23,969 nt of DNA from Pseudomonadota bacterium (GCA_023458315.1 JAEXAH010000098.1:1-23969); one strand, 5' to 3'; counted from the stretch's first letter, positions 7,931 to 16,027 are shown. The notes: generated from the sequence alone by a model not told the origin. Made by a program: numbers and translations.

Positions 7931-8788
7931 ATGCCCCCTCTCCTTTCCCCGCTCCGTTCCGCCATCACCCTGTGCGCCGACGATTACGGTCTGGCGCCCG
8001 GCGTGTCCGCCGCCATCCTGGCGCTGATCGACCAGGGCCGCCTGCACGCCACCGGCTGCATGACCGGCAGCCCGCACTGGCCCGAGGCCGCGCCGCGACT
8101 GCGGGCGCTGGAGGGCAAGGCCGATTGCGGCGTGCACCTGACCCTGACCGATCAGATTGCGCTGGGGCCGATGCCCGATCTGGCGCCGGGCGGCCGCCTG
8201 CCGTCGCTGCCCGAGTTGCTGAAACGGTCGCTGACCCGGCGGCTGGACCGCGCCGAGATCAAGGCCGAACTGACCCGCCAGATCGATGCCTTCGAGCAAC
8301 ATTTCGGCCGCGCCCCCGATTTCCTGGACGGCCATCACCACGTGCACCAGATGCCGGTGATCGGCGAGGTGGTGCTGGAATTGTGGCGCGAGCGGCTGGG
8401 CGGGCGCGGCTGGATCCGTTCGTGCGTCGAGCCGCTGCCCGCCATCCTGCGGCGCGGCATCGATCCCATCCGCGCCACCGTCATCTCGACCCTGGGGCTG
8501 GGCTTCCGCCGCCGCCTCAAGGCGTTGGCGGTGCCGCACAACACCTCGTTCCGGGGCGTCTACGACTTTTCCGGACGGGTGCCGTTCGGCCGATTGTTCC
8601 GCCGCTTCACCGACGCGCCGGGGCCGCGCGCCCTGATGATGGTGCATCCCGGCACGGTGGACGACGCGTTGCGCGCCGCCGACAGCCTGACCGCCCAGCG
8701 CGAGGTGGAACTGGCGTTCCTGGCGTCCGATGCCTGCCCGCTGTCGCTGGCCGAGCGCGGCATCACCCTGCGCCGCCTGTTCCCATGA
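7931..8788 (+). CDS. ChbG/YdjC-family carbohydrate deacetylase (HpnK-like)
   Basis: This is a 285-residue soluble metal-dependent deacetylase. Conserved blocks are ITLCADDYGLAPGVS (catalytic and metal-binding D17-D18), CGVHLTLTD with H69, and FLDGHHHVHQMP with the histidine cluster at 135-139. Members remove acetyl groups from N-acetyl sugars: ChbG on diacetylchitobiose, HpnK on N-acetylglucosaminyl hopanoid. Here it stands divergent to a polyprenyl-phosphate-type glycosyltransferase and overlaps an MFS transporter by 4 bp, so a lipid-linked or exported glycan is the more likely substrate than chitobiose; this is inference. No clear ribosome-binding site precedes the ATG. Confidence 0.88.
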   Translation: MPPLLSPLRSAITLCADDYGLAPGVSAAILALIDQGRLHATGCMTGSPHWPEAAPRLRALEGKADCGVHLTLTDQIALGPMPDLAPGGRLPSLPELLKRSLTRRLDRAEIKAELTRQIDAFEQHFGRAPDFLDGHHHVHQMPVIGEVVLELWRERLGGRGWIRSCVEPLPAILRRGIDPIRATVISTLGLGFRRRLKALAVPHNTSFRGVYDFSGRVPFGRLFRRFTDAPGPRALMMVHPGTVDDALRAADSLTAQREVELAFLASDACPLSLAERGITLRRLFP

Positions 8789-10011
8789 GCCCTCGGGGCG
8801 CGGCGCTGCGGCTGGGCGCCTATTACGGCGCCCTGTTCATGGCGGTGGGCGTGCAATTGCCGTTCTGGCCGCTGTGGCTGAAGGATCACGGCCTCGGCCC
8901 CGCCGAGATCGGCCTGATCCTGGCCGCCACCTATCTGGTCAAAAGCGTGGTCAACCCGCTGGTCGGCCATCTGGTGGACAAAAGCGGCGAACGCCGCCGC
9001 CCCATGGTATGGCTGGCCATCGGCGCCACCATCGCCTGGACCGGCTTTTCCCTGGTGGACGGTTTCTGGCCCATCCTGATCCTGACCATCGTCGCCCTGG
9101 GCTTCTTCAGCGGCATCATGCCGGTGGGCGAGGCGCTGGCGCTGATGACCACCCAGCGCATGGGGCTGGATTACGGCCGGGTGCGGCTGTGGGGCTCGGC
9201 GTCGTTCATCGTCATCGCCGTGTTGGGCGGCAAGCTGCTGGTGGGACATTCCACCGACATCCTGGTGTGGCTGATCACCGCCACCCTGGCGTTGACCGCG
9301 ATCACCTGCGCCGCCCTGCCCGACATCCGGGTGCCGACGGCGGCGCACGGACGCGGCCAGCCGCTGTGGCCGCTGGCCACCAGCCTGCCTTTTCTGTTGC
9401 TGCTGGCGGCGGGCAGCCTGAATTCCGCCGCCCACACCGTCTATTACGCCTTTTCCACCATCCACTGGAAATCGGCGGGCATCAGCGACGACACCATCGG
9501 TTTGCTGTGGTCCGAGGGCGTGGTGGCGGAAATCGTGCTGTTCGCCCTGTCGGCGCGGATCGCGCGGAAAGTGGGGGCACCCGGCCTGCTGCTGCTGGGC
9601 GGACTGGCGGGCGTCGTGCGTTGGTCCATGTTGGGACTGACCACCGATCTGCCGCTGCTGGCCGCCGCCCAGATGCTGCACGCCGCGACCTTCGGCTGCA
9701 CCCATCTGGGCGCCATGTACGCCCTGCGCGCCGTGCCGCCCGGCCTGACCGCCCGTGCCCAGGGGCTGTACGCGGCGGTGGCGGCGGGCGTCGCCCCCGG
9801 CCTGATGAGCCCGATCACCGGCCATCTGTACGATGGCCTGGGCGGCCACGCCTTCCTGGTCATGGCCGCATTGTCGGGGCTGATGGCCCTGGCGGCGGGG
9901 ATGTTGCTAAAGCACCACCGACAGGGCGCCGACCACGCCGCATCCGGCCATCACCGGCACCATGCCCCAACGCAGCCGCAACAGGGCGAAACCAGCGGCC
10001 AGGGCCAATAG
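8785..10011 (+). CDS. MFS transporter, HcaT/MFS_1-like
   Basis: This 408-residue protein has about twelve hydrophobic helices. It starts RLGAYYGALFMAVGVQLPFWPLWLKDHGL, the signature of the HcaT (3-phenylpropionate permease)/MFS_1-like group, and carries the loop VGHLVDKSGERRRP after helix 2. The ATG overlaps the deacetylase stop (ATGA), which points to translational coupling. The frame is open far upstream but only this part encodes a transporter. The last 35 residues (from about KHHRQGADHA) are hydrophilic, His/Gln-rich and lie antisense to the 3' end of chrA, giving a 105-bp convergent overlap. The substrate is unknown; from context it could be an exporter or importer of a sugar derivative. 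Confidence 0.9.
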   Translation: MSPRGAALRLGAYYGALFMAVGVQLPFWPLWLKDHGLGPAEIGLILAATYLVKSVVNPLVGHLVDKSGERRRPMVWLAIGATIAWTGFSLVDGFWPILILTIVALGFFSGIMPVGEALALMTTQRMGLDYGRVRLWGSASFIVIAVLGGKLLVGHSTDILVWLITATLALTAITCAALPDIRVPTAAHGRGQPLWPLATSLPFLLLLAAGSLNSAAHTVYYAFSTIHWKSAGISDDTIGLLWSEGVVAEIVLFALSARIARKVGAPGLLLLGGLAGVVRWSMLGLTTDLPLLAAAQMLHAATFGCTHLGAMYALRAVPPGLTARAQGLYAAVAAGVAPGLMSPITGHLYDGLGGHAFLVMAALSGLMALAAGMLLKHHRQGADHAASGHHRHHAPTQPQQGETSGQGQ

Positions 10012-11175
10012 GGCGGGCAACGGCCGCAGGCTGGCCGGATCGGGCAGCGGCAGCCCCAGCGGCCCGGCGCCGACCCGGGCGAACAGCACATGCAGGCCGA
10101 ACCACAGCGCCAGGTTCAGGATCACCCCGACCACGGCGGCGGTGATGGCGGCCAGGGCGGCGGCCAGGGCGCGGTTGGCCCGCAGCCGCTCCAGATAGGG
10201 GGCGCCCAGGAAGATCCACAAGAAGCTGGGCAGGAACGTCACCCACACCGTCAGCGCCGCCCCCAGCACGCCGCCCAGCCAGGGATTCAGGCCGCCCGGC
10301 GCGCGAAAGGCCGCCAGAAAGCCGACGAATTGCGTCACCAGGATCAGCGGCCCCGGGGTGGTTTCCGCCAGCCCCAGCCCGTCCAGCATCTCGCCCGGGC
10401 TCAGCCAGCCATGGACCTCGACCGCCTGCTGCGCCACATAGGCCAGGACCGCATAGGCGCCGCCGAACGTCACCAGCGCCATCTTGGCGAAGAACACGCC
10501 GATCGGGCCAAAGGCTCCCTGCCCCCACCACAGCGCCACCGCCACCGGCGCCAGCCACAGCCCCAGGCACACCAGGGCGATCGCCGCCAGGCGCCGTGCC
10601 GGGGGCGCTGGCACCGCCTCGGCCGCGCCGTGCACAGCGGGGGCAAAGGCGGCGCGGGCCACCGCCCCCGCCAGCCCGGCCGCCGCCACCACCAGCGGGA
10701 ACGGCGCGTCCAGGGCGAAGATGGCGACAAAGGCCGCCGCCGCCACCGCCAGCGCCGCCCGCCCCTTCAGCGCGCGGCGGCCGATGCGCAGGGTGGCGTC
10801 CAGCACCACCGCCAGCACCGCCGGTTTCAAGCCCAGGAACAGCCCCTGCACCACCGGCACCTGATGGAACCCCACATACAGCGCCGCCAGCGCCAGCATG
10901 ACCAGGAAGCCGGGCAGCACGAACAGGCCGCCCGCCGCCACGCCGCCGGGAATGCCCGCCACCCGCCAGCCGGCATAGGTGGCCAATTGCTGCGCCTCGG
11001 GGCCGGGCAACAGCATGCAGAAGTTCAGGGCGTGCAGGAATCGCGGCTCGTCCAGCCATTTCTTCTCGTCCACCAGCACCCGGTGCATGGTGGCGATCTG
11101 CCCGGCGGGACCGCCAAAGGACAGCAGGCCGATGCGCAGGAAGGTGCGCAGCACGTCGGACCAGGACGGAATCAT
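9907..11175 (-). CDS. chrA: Chromate transporter, two-domain (long-chain) ChrA
   Basis: This is a 422-residue inner-membrane protein of the CHR superfamily, which exports chromate in characterised members. Both CHR halves are present: an N-terminal one with FLRIGLLSFGGPAGQIATMHR and LNFCMLLPGPEAQQLATYAGW, and a C-terminal one with MALVTFGGAYAVLAYVAQQAV and GLAETTPGPLILVTQFVGF. The duplicated GGP/GGA and PGP motifs are the family signature, and the length matches long-chain ChrA. The start codon overlaps the stop of the MocR gene (ATGA), so the two are co-translated. The C-terminus overlaps the MFS gene on the other strand by 105 bp. Resistance to chromate is established for the family, not shown for this protein; some homologues may serve another anion. 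Confidence 0.93.
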   Translation of the reverse strand: MIPSWSDVLRTFLRIGLLSFGGPAGQIATMHRVLVDEKKWLDEPRFLHALNFCMLLPGPEAQQLATYAGWRVAGIPGGVAAGGLFVLPGFLVMLALAALYVGFHQVPVVQGLFLGLKPAVLAVVLDATLRIGRRALKGRAALAVAAAAFVAIFALDAPFPLVVAAAGLAGAVARAAFAPAVHGAAEAVPAPPARRLAAIALVCLGLWLAPVAVALWWGQGAFGPIGVFFAKMALVTFGGAYAVLAYVAQQAVEVHGWLSPGEMLDGLGLAETTPGPLILVTQFVGFLAAFRAPGGLNPWLGGVLGAALTVWVTFLPSFLWIFLGAPYLERLRANRALAAALAAITAAVVGVILNLALWFGLHVLFARVGAGPLGLPLPDPASLRPLPALLALAAGFALLRLRWGMVPVMAGCGVVGALSVVL

Positions 11176-12563
11176 ACCGTCACCCCCGGCAGCACCGGCG
11201 GCGCCGCCAGCATGTCGGCCAGGATCAGCAGGCCGCGCCGCAATTCCTCGCGCTCGGGCGGGCACGACACCGAGACGCGGATGCCGTCCTGGATCGGACG
11301 GCCGACGGCGAAGGTGTCGGTGGGGCCAAGGCTGACGCCGCGCCGCGCCGCCTCGGCCACGAAAGCGCCGCTGGACCATGGCGGCGCCAGTTCCAGCCAG
11401 ACGTTGAAGGACGGCACCGCCGACCGCACCCGCGCGCCCAGGATGTCGCGGGCCAGGGTGCAGCGGGCCACCGCCTCGCGGCGGCGGGCGGCGGCGATCT
11501 CCTGGGCCGCGCCTTCCTCGATCATCACCGCCGCCGCCTCGATCAGCACGGCGGGCAACGACAGCGACAGCGCCCCCACCGTGGCGTCGAAGCGGGCGCG
11601 CAGCGCGGGCGGCATCACCACGAAGGCGGTGCGCAGGCCCGGCGACACGCTTTTCGACAGGGTGGTCAGATAGGCGCAATGATCGGGCTCGAACGCCGCC
11701 AGCGGCGGCGGCGCGGCCGGGTCGAGAAAACGGTGGACGCCGTCCTCGACGATCAGCGCGCCATGGCGGCGGGCGGCGGCGGCCAGGGCGCGGCGACGGT
11801 CTTCGGCCAGGGTCATGGTCAGCGGGTTGTGCACGGTGGCGATGGTGTAAAGCAGCCGCGCACCACGGGCGAAGGCGCGCTCGGCCTCGTCCGGCAGGAT
11901 GCCGTGGGCGTCCATGGCCACCGGCAGCAGGGTCCGCCCCATCAGCGCCACCGCCGAACGGATGCCGGGATAGGTGAATTCCTCGACCGCCACCGAATCG
12001 CCGGGATTGGTGGCCACCGCCAGCGCCGCCAGCAGCGCCTGCTGGGTTCCGGCGGTGACGGCCACCCGTTCCGGCGCCACCGCCAGCCCCTCGTCCGCCA
12101 GCCAGCGCGCCCCGGCGGCACGGTGGTGGGCGCCCAGCGGCTCGAAGCGATAGGCCAGCAGGTTGCACAGATCCGGCCGTCGGCTCAGCCGCGCCAGCAC
12201 CGGCCCCACCTGGGCGGCGCCCTGGTCGCCGTCGGGGCGGTTGACCGACAGGTTGACCACGCCACCCGGCTGCCACGTCGCTTCGTTCAGGTAATGGGCC
12301 AGGGTCGGTTCGTCGCGGCCGGGCGCGCGGACAAAGGTGCCGCGCCCCACCTCGCCCGACAGCAGGCCGCGCCGTTCGGCCTCGGCATAGGCGCGGGCCA
12401 CCGTGCCCACCGTCACCCCCAGCCGCCACGCCAGGTCGCGGTGGGTGGGCAGGCGCGTCCCCGGCGCCAGGGTGCCGGTTTCCATGTCGGCGGCGATGGC
12501 CTCGACGATGGCGCGGTATTTGGGGCCGTCGAAGCGGCCCAGATCGGGAAGCCAAGTTGACAT
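11172..12563 (-). CDS. MocR-type regulator: GntR winged helix fused to PLP aminotransferase fold
   Basis: The 463-residue protein has a GntR-type winged helix at about 12-78 (KYRAIVEAIAADMETGTLAPGTRLPTHRDLAWRLGVTVGTVARAY) followed by a fold-type-I aminotransferase domain. The PLP-binding lysine is K304 in TTLSKSVSPGLRTAF, with VEDG at 272-275 holding the pyridine-nitrogen aspartate. MocR/PdxR/GabR members use PLP as a sensor cofactor rather than for metabolism. The ATG giving MSTWLPDLGRF is chosen; an upstream TTG would add nine residues translated from the palindrome itself. It is coupled to chrA by a 4-bp overlap and divergent from a DUF1127 gene, an arrangement resembling E. coli yjiR-yjiS. 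The ligand is unknown; despite the coupling to chrA, no chromate-sensing role is implied by the fold. Confidence 0.92.
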   Translation of the reverse strand: MSTWLPDLGRFDGPKYRAIVEAIAADMETGTLAPGTRLPTHRDLAWRLGVTVGTVARAYAEAERRGLLSGEVGRGTFVRAPGRDEPTLAHYLNEATWQPGGVVNLSVNRPDGDQGAAQVGPVLARLSRRPDLCNLLAYRFEPLGAHHRAAGARWLADEGLAVAPERVAVTAGTQQALLAALAVATNPGDSVAVEEFTYPGIRSAVALMGRTLLPVAMDAHGILPDEAERAFARGARLLYTIATVHNPLTMTLAEDRRRALAAAARRHGALIVEDGVHRFLDPAAPPPLAAFEPDHCAYLTTLSKSVSPGLRTAFVVMPPALRARFDATVGALSLSLPAVLIEAAAVMIEEGAAQEIAAARRREAVARCTLARDILGARVRSAVPSFNVWLELAPPWSSGAFVAEAARRGVSLGPTDTFAVGRPIQDGIRVSVSCPPEREELRRGLLILADMLAAPPVLPGVTV

Positions 12564-12587
12564 GGTGTCAATGTTGGCATTGACACC
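12564..12587. promoter_or_regulatory. Perfect palindrome in the MocR/DUF1127 divergent region
   Basis: GGTGTCAATG and CATTGACACC are perfect 10-bp inverted repeats around a TTGG centre, directly adjoining the MocR start codon. A third copy of the core GTCAATG occurs at 12596-12602 and related TTCAAT elements at 12608-12613 and 12619-12624. MocR-type regulators usually bind paired direct or inverted repeats near their own start, so this is the likely autoregulatory operator and probably also controls the DUF1127 gene. The right arm contains a TTGACA reading towards the DUF1127 gene (12580-12585), but I see no good -10 partner. Confidence 0.6.
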
Positions 12588-12638
12588 CAATGACCGTCAA
12601 TGACTGATTCAATTAAGCTTCAATGAAGGAATTGAACC

Positions 12639-12863
12639 ATGAAATCGTCGCATTGGATGGGTTCAATTTTATCCAACGCCCCCTCTGCCACCACCGATTC
12701 ACCCTCGGTCTGGGTGCGGCTGGCCGATCTGGTGCTGGGTTGGCTGGAACGGTCGCGCCAGCGCGCCGCCCTGGGCCGCCTGGATGATCGCATGTTGGCC
12801 GATATTGGCTGCGACCCTGCCCACGCACAGGTTGAGGCGAGCAAGCCGTTCTGGAAAAACTGA
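12639..12863 (+). CDS. Small DUF1127 (YjiS-like) protein
   Basis: This is a 74-residue protein. The core WLERSRQRAALGRLDDRMLADIGCDPAHAQVEASKPFW is the DUF1127 signature: an arginine-rich helix, LDDRMLADIG, and a terminal KPFW. The AAGGA ribosome-binding site lies 9 bases before the ATG. DUF1127 proteins in alphaproteobacteria are short, basic and poorly characterised; some have been linked to RNA metabolism and phosphate or stress responses. The gene is divergent to the MocR regulator and shares its palindromic region, so it is a probable target of it. Confidence 0.88.
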   Translation: MKSSHWMGSILSNAPSATTDSPSVWVRLADLVLGWLERSRQRAALGRLDDRMLADIGCDPAHAQVEASKPFWKN

Positions 12864-12970
12864 GGCTTTCTGCGCCTAAAGAACGATGGGGATTGACCTA
12901 AGTTGCGGTTCTACGCACAAGCGGATAGGTATTTAATAAGTATGTTTCGTGCCCCGCTGGAGCCTCCGCC

Positions 12971-15460
12971 GTGCCCCCCATCGATTCTTCCCTGTCCGTC
13001 GGCGTCGCGGACCTTGACCACGACCACCAGAACCTTCTCGAGCTGATCGACCGGCTGGGCCAGGCCCATGGCTATAAACAGGTGGCGCTGCTGACCGCCG
13101 AGGTCGCCGACCACCTGCATCTGCATTTCTGCCGCGAGGAAGGCTTGCTGGAAGCCCACCGCTGGCCCGGCCTGCCCGCCCACCGCGAGGAACACGCCCG
13201 TTTCGAAAAGCGGGTGCAGGATTTCGCCGCCACCCTGAATCCGGCCAACGCCGACAGCTTCGCCGCCGAACTGCGCCACACCCTGACCGAGTGGTTCAAG
13301 GCCCACGTCACCGGGTCGGACATGCGTTACGCCCAGCACATGCGCCACTGCGTCAACCGCCGCGCCGGTCTGCGCCGGGTGCGCATCGCCGCCCTGCTGC
13401 CCGCGCTGCTGGTGGCGCTGGCGCTGCCGCTGCTGGCCGCCACCGGCATCATCCTGGCCGACAACTGGCAGGCCCGACGCATGGCCGCCGAAACCGCCGA
13501 GGGCAACCGTCTGGCCGACCACCTGCTGGACGCCGCCGGAAACTGGGCGGTGGAACGCGGCCGCACCAACGCCGCCCTGAACGCCCCGGCCGGGCAGGTC
13601 GCCGCCCATCAGGAGGAAATCGCCAAGCGCCGCCAGGCGGCGGATGCCGCCTACGCCACCGCCATGGAGCGGCTGGTGGCCAGCGGCAAATTCCCGCAGC
13701 CCGCCTTGCTGGACAAGGCCCGGGCCGCCCATGACCGGCTGGCCGCCCTGCGCGCCCAGGTGGACAAGGAACTGGCCAAGCCCGCCGACCAGCGCGACCG
13801 CGCGGTGATCAAGCAATGGTTCCCCACCATCACCGCCCTGATCGACGAAACCCAGGCGGTGCGCCAGATCGCCACCCGCGGCAGCGCCAGCGGCGCCGCC
13901 GCCCTGCTGGCCGACATCGCCGACCTCAAGCATTTCGTCTGGGTGATGAGCGAATTCGCCGGGCGCGAACGCGCCCGCGTCGGCGCCCTGGTGTCGTCGG
14001 AAACCCCCATGAACACCGCCGCCGCCGCCGAACTGGCCGGGTTCCGCGGCCGCGTCGATCTGGCCTGGAGCCGCCTGCAATCGGCGCGCGAGGCCGGATT
14101 GCTGCCGCCCAAGGTGCTGGTCGCCATGGACGAAGTGCAGTCCCGCTTCATGGTGCAGTTCCAAAAGGTGCGCGACGACGTCTATCAGGCCGGTCAGGCG
14201 GGCGGCATCTACGCCATCGACGGTCCCGGCTGGATGAAGGAATCCACCGCCGCCATCGACACCATCCTGGCCCTGTCCCGTGCCATGGGCGACTATTCCG
14301 CCGAATTGTCGGAACAGGTGCGCCATGACAGCGTCCAGGCCCTGACCCTGGCCATGCTGGCCATGGGCGGCGGTCTGGGGGTGGCGGTGTGGGCCGCCTT
14401 CCTGGTGCGCCGCCGCGTCACCCGCCCGGTCGCCCGCATGACCGGGGTGATGAGCGAACTGGCGGGCGGCAACACCGACGTCAACTTCGTCACCACCACC
14501 GAGGACGAGATCGGCGAACTGGCCCGCGCCTTCCTGTCGTTCAAGGAAAGCATGATCAAGGACCGCCAGCGCCGTCTGGCGGAAAAGATCGAAACCGAGG
14601 AACAGATCGCCCGCAAGCAGCGCATCGAGTCCCTGACCGCCAGTTTCGACGCCGCCATCCGCGACGTGCTGGGCACGGTGTCGGGCGCCGCCGAACGCCT
14701 GCATTCCTCGGCCACCGCCATGTCGGCCAACGCCGAACAGACCAACCGCCAAAGCGCGGCGGTGTCCGCCGCCACCGAAGAGGCCAGCACCAACGTCGAA
14801 ACCGTGTCGGCGGCGGGCACCCAGTTGAACGCCTCTATCCACGAAATCGCCCAGCAGGTGGCACGGTCGGCGGAAATGGCCGCCCGCGCCTCGAACGAGG
14901 CCGACGGCGTCAACACCCGCATCGAATCGCTGGCCCAGGCCGCCGACAAGGTCGGCCAGATCGTGCAGTTGATCAACGCCATCGCGTCGCAGACCAACCT
15001 TTTGGCCCTGAACGCCACCATCGAGGCGGCGCGGGCGGGCGACGCGGGCAAGGGCTTCGCCGTGGTCGCCAACGAGGTCAAAAGCCTGGCCAACCAGACC
15101 GCCAAGGCCACCGACGAGATCGCCGCCCAGATCACCGCCATCCAGACCGAAACCGGCGCCGCCGTGTCGGCCATTCGCGGCATCACCCGCACCATCGACG
15201 CCGTCAACGAACTGACGGCGTCGGTGGCGGCGGCGGTCGAGGAACAATCCTCGGCCACCGCCGAAATCAGCCGGTCGGTGGCCGAGGCGTCGCGCGGCAC
15301 CGCCGAGGTCGCCGCCAACATCGCCGGCGTGGCCGAGGCGGCGGGCGAAACCGGCCGCATGTCGCGCGAGGTCTATGACGCCGCCAGCCTGCTGATCAAC
15401 GAAAGCCAGCGCATGGAGCACGAGGTCGAGCAATTCCTGGGCGACATGCGCGCCAGCTAA
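12971..15460 (+). CDS. Methyl-accepting chemotaxis protein with N-terminal hemerythrin domain
   Basis: The 829-residue chemoreceptor has a cytoplasmic N-terminal hemerythrin domain (about 5-130) with a full set of di-iron ligands: H19, H52/E56 (HFCRE), H71/H75 (HREEH) and H112/D117 (HVTGSD). A first membrane helix follows (139-163), then an alpha-helical periplasmic region (about 170-450) with a NIT-like AVERGRTNAAL segment, a second helix (454-479), a HAMP domain and the signalling hairpin centred on QTNLLALNATIEAARAGDAGKGFAVVANEVKSLA (674-708). It probably reports O2 or NO to the CheA pathway for aerotaxis, as DcrH does in Desulfovibrio, where the hemerythrin domain is C-terminal instead. 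The start is GTG with GGAG 8 bases upstream; it places the hemerythrin motif at the usual distance from the N-terminus. Confidence 0.93.
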   Translation: MPPIDSSLSVGVADLDHDHQNLLELIDRLGQAHGYKQVALLTAEVADHLHLHFCREEGLLEAHRWPGLPAHREEHARFEKRVQDFAATLNPANADSFAAELRHTLTEWFKAHVTGSDMRYAQHMRHCVNRRAGLRRVRIAALLPALLVALALPLLAATGIILADNWQARRMAAETAEGNRLADHLLDAAGNWAVERGRTNAALNAPAGQVAAHQEEIAKRRQAADAAYATAMERLVASGKFPQPALLDKARAAHDRLAALRAQVDKELAKPADQRDRAVIKQWFPTITALIDETQAVRQIATRGSASGAAALLADIADLKHFVWVMSEFAGRERARVGALVSSETPMNTAAAAELAGFRGRVDLAWSRLQSAREAGLLPPKVLVAMDEVQSRFMVQFQKVRDDVYQAGQAGGIYAIDGPGWMKESTAAIDTILALSRAMGDYSAELSEQVRHDSVQALTLAMLAMGGGLGVAVWAAFLVRRRVTRPVARMTGVMSELAGGNTDVNFVTTTEDEIGELARAFLSFKESMIKDRQRRLAEKIETEEQIARKQRIESLTASFDAAIRDVLGTVSGAAERLHSSATAMSANAEQTNRQSAAVSAATEEASTNVETVSAAGTQLNASIHEIAQQVARSAEMAARASNEADGVNTRIESLAQAADKVGQIVQLINAIASQTNLLALNATIEAARAGDAGKGFAVVANEVKSLANQTAKATDEIAAQITAIQTETGAAVSAIRGITRTIDAVNELTASVAAAVEEQSSATAEISRSVAEASRGTAEVAANIAGVAEAAGETGRMSREVYDAASLLINESQRMEHEVEQFLGDMRAS

Positions 15461-15468
15461 TCCCCCAC

Positions 15469-15504
15469 CCGCCCCGACCTATGACGGAAGTCGGGTCGGG
15501 GCGG
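15469..15504 (+). terminator. Hairpin after the chemoreceptor gene
   Basis: CCGCCCCGACC and GGTCGGGGCGG pair perfectly over 11 bp with a 14-base loop, starting 9 bp after the stop codon. No T-tract follows, so termination would be imperfect or Rho-assisted. The 3' side runs into the CGGGT/ACCCGATTGC element described next. Confidence 0.45.
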
Positions 15505-15515
15505 CACCCGATTGC
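15492..15515 (+). promoter_or_regulatory. CGGGT...ACCCGATTGC element upstream of hemerythrin gene (copy 1)
   Basis: An inverted repeat CGGGT/ACCCG with a 9-base loop is followed by ATTGC. The 12-mer GCACCCGATTGC (15504-15515) recurs exactly at 16146-16157, upstream of the next hemerythrin gene. It looks at first like a sigma-54 promoter (GGCAC...TTGC), but the GG-GC spacing is 9 instead of 10 bases. Function unknown. Confidence 0.4.
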
Positions 15516-15601
15516 AAAGCTGCGCACAACATATAACTTTCAAGGGAGACAGCCTCCAGAATCGGGGCCGCCAACGGCTCTTACCGCTTGGGATGGCTGC
15601 C

Positions 15602-16027
15602 ATGTTCTCCGATCCGACCGCTGCCCTGTCGCCGTCTTTCCTGCCCTGGCTGGCCTCGTTCGACGTGGGCGACGACCGCATCGACGGCGAACACCGTGCC
15701 CTGATGGCCTGTGCCAACGATTTGTGCCTGCTGGCCCGCGCCCAACCGCCGCGCGACACCCTGCGCCGCGCCGGACGCGAACTGATCGCCCTGGTGGAAG
15801 TGCATTTCGAGAGCGAGGAGGCCCTGTTCCCGCTGATCGGCTATACCCGGCGGCAGGCCCATGTCCGCGAACATCTGGTGCTGCTGGACTCGCTGCGCGC
15901 CCTGATCCTCAAGGGCCAGACGCTGGAACCGCCGCTGGTGGCCGCCACCGTCCGCCTGTTGCTGCTGGAGCACATCCTGCGCCACGACCTGGACTTCAAG
16001 ACCTGGGTCGAGGAAGCGCGTGGCTGA
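15602..16027 (+). CDS. Stand-alone bacteriohemerythrin-type protein
   Basis: This is a 141-residue cytoplasmic four-helix hemerythrin. The di-iron ligands are all present: H31 (DDRIDGEHRALM), H68/E72 (HFESE), H87/H91 (HVREH) and H124/D129 (HILRHD). It begins LPWLASFDVGDDRIDGEH, matching the usual start of bacterial hemerythrins. The ATG at 15602 follows GGGATGG at 5-base spacing; an in-frame ATG at 15593 (two more codons, MAA) is nearly as likely. Such proteins bind O2 reversibly and may buffer or deliver O2 or sense it. It lies 141 bp after a hemerythrin chemoreceptor gene and 195 bp before a third hemerythrin gene, each with its own upstream region. Confidence 0.88.
   Translation: MFSDPTAALSPSFLPWLASFDVGDDRIDGEHRALMACANDLCLLARAQPPRDTLRRAGRELIALVEVHFESEEALFPLIGYTRRQAHVREHLVLLDSLRALILKGQTLEPPLVAATVRLLLLEHILRHDLDFKTWVEEARG

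Noticed and set aside
6415..10011. 1198-codon plus-strand frame
   Set aside because: Only the part from 8785 is a real transporter; the earlier portion is antisense to the Rrf2 and glycosyltransferase genes and out of frame with the deacetylase gene.
9907..12555. 882-codon frame that would fuse ChrA to an N-terminal extension
   Set aside because: The upstream half is a shadow of the MocR gene; the ATG overlapping its stop is the natural start.
12911..15433. 840-codon minus-strand frame opposite the chemoreceptor
   Set aside because: Glycine/histidine-rich low-complexity translation, antisense to a gene with unmistakable domains.
15503..15515. Sigma-54 promoter (GGCAC...TTGC) before the second hemerythrin gene
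   Set aside because: The spacing between the GG and GC elements is 9 rather than the strict 10, and the second copy of the element lacks the GG.
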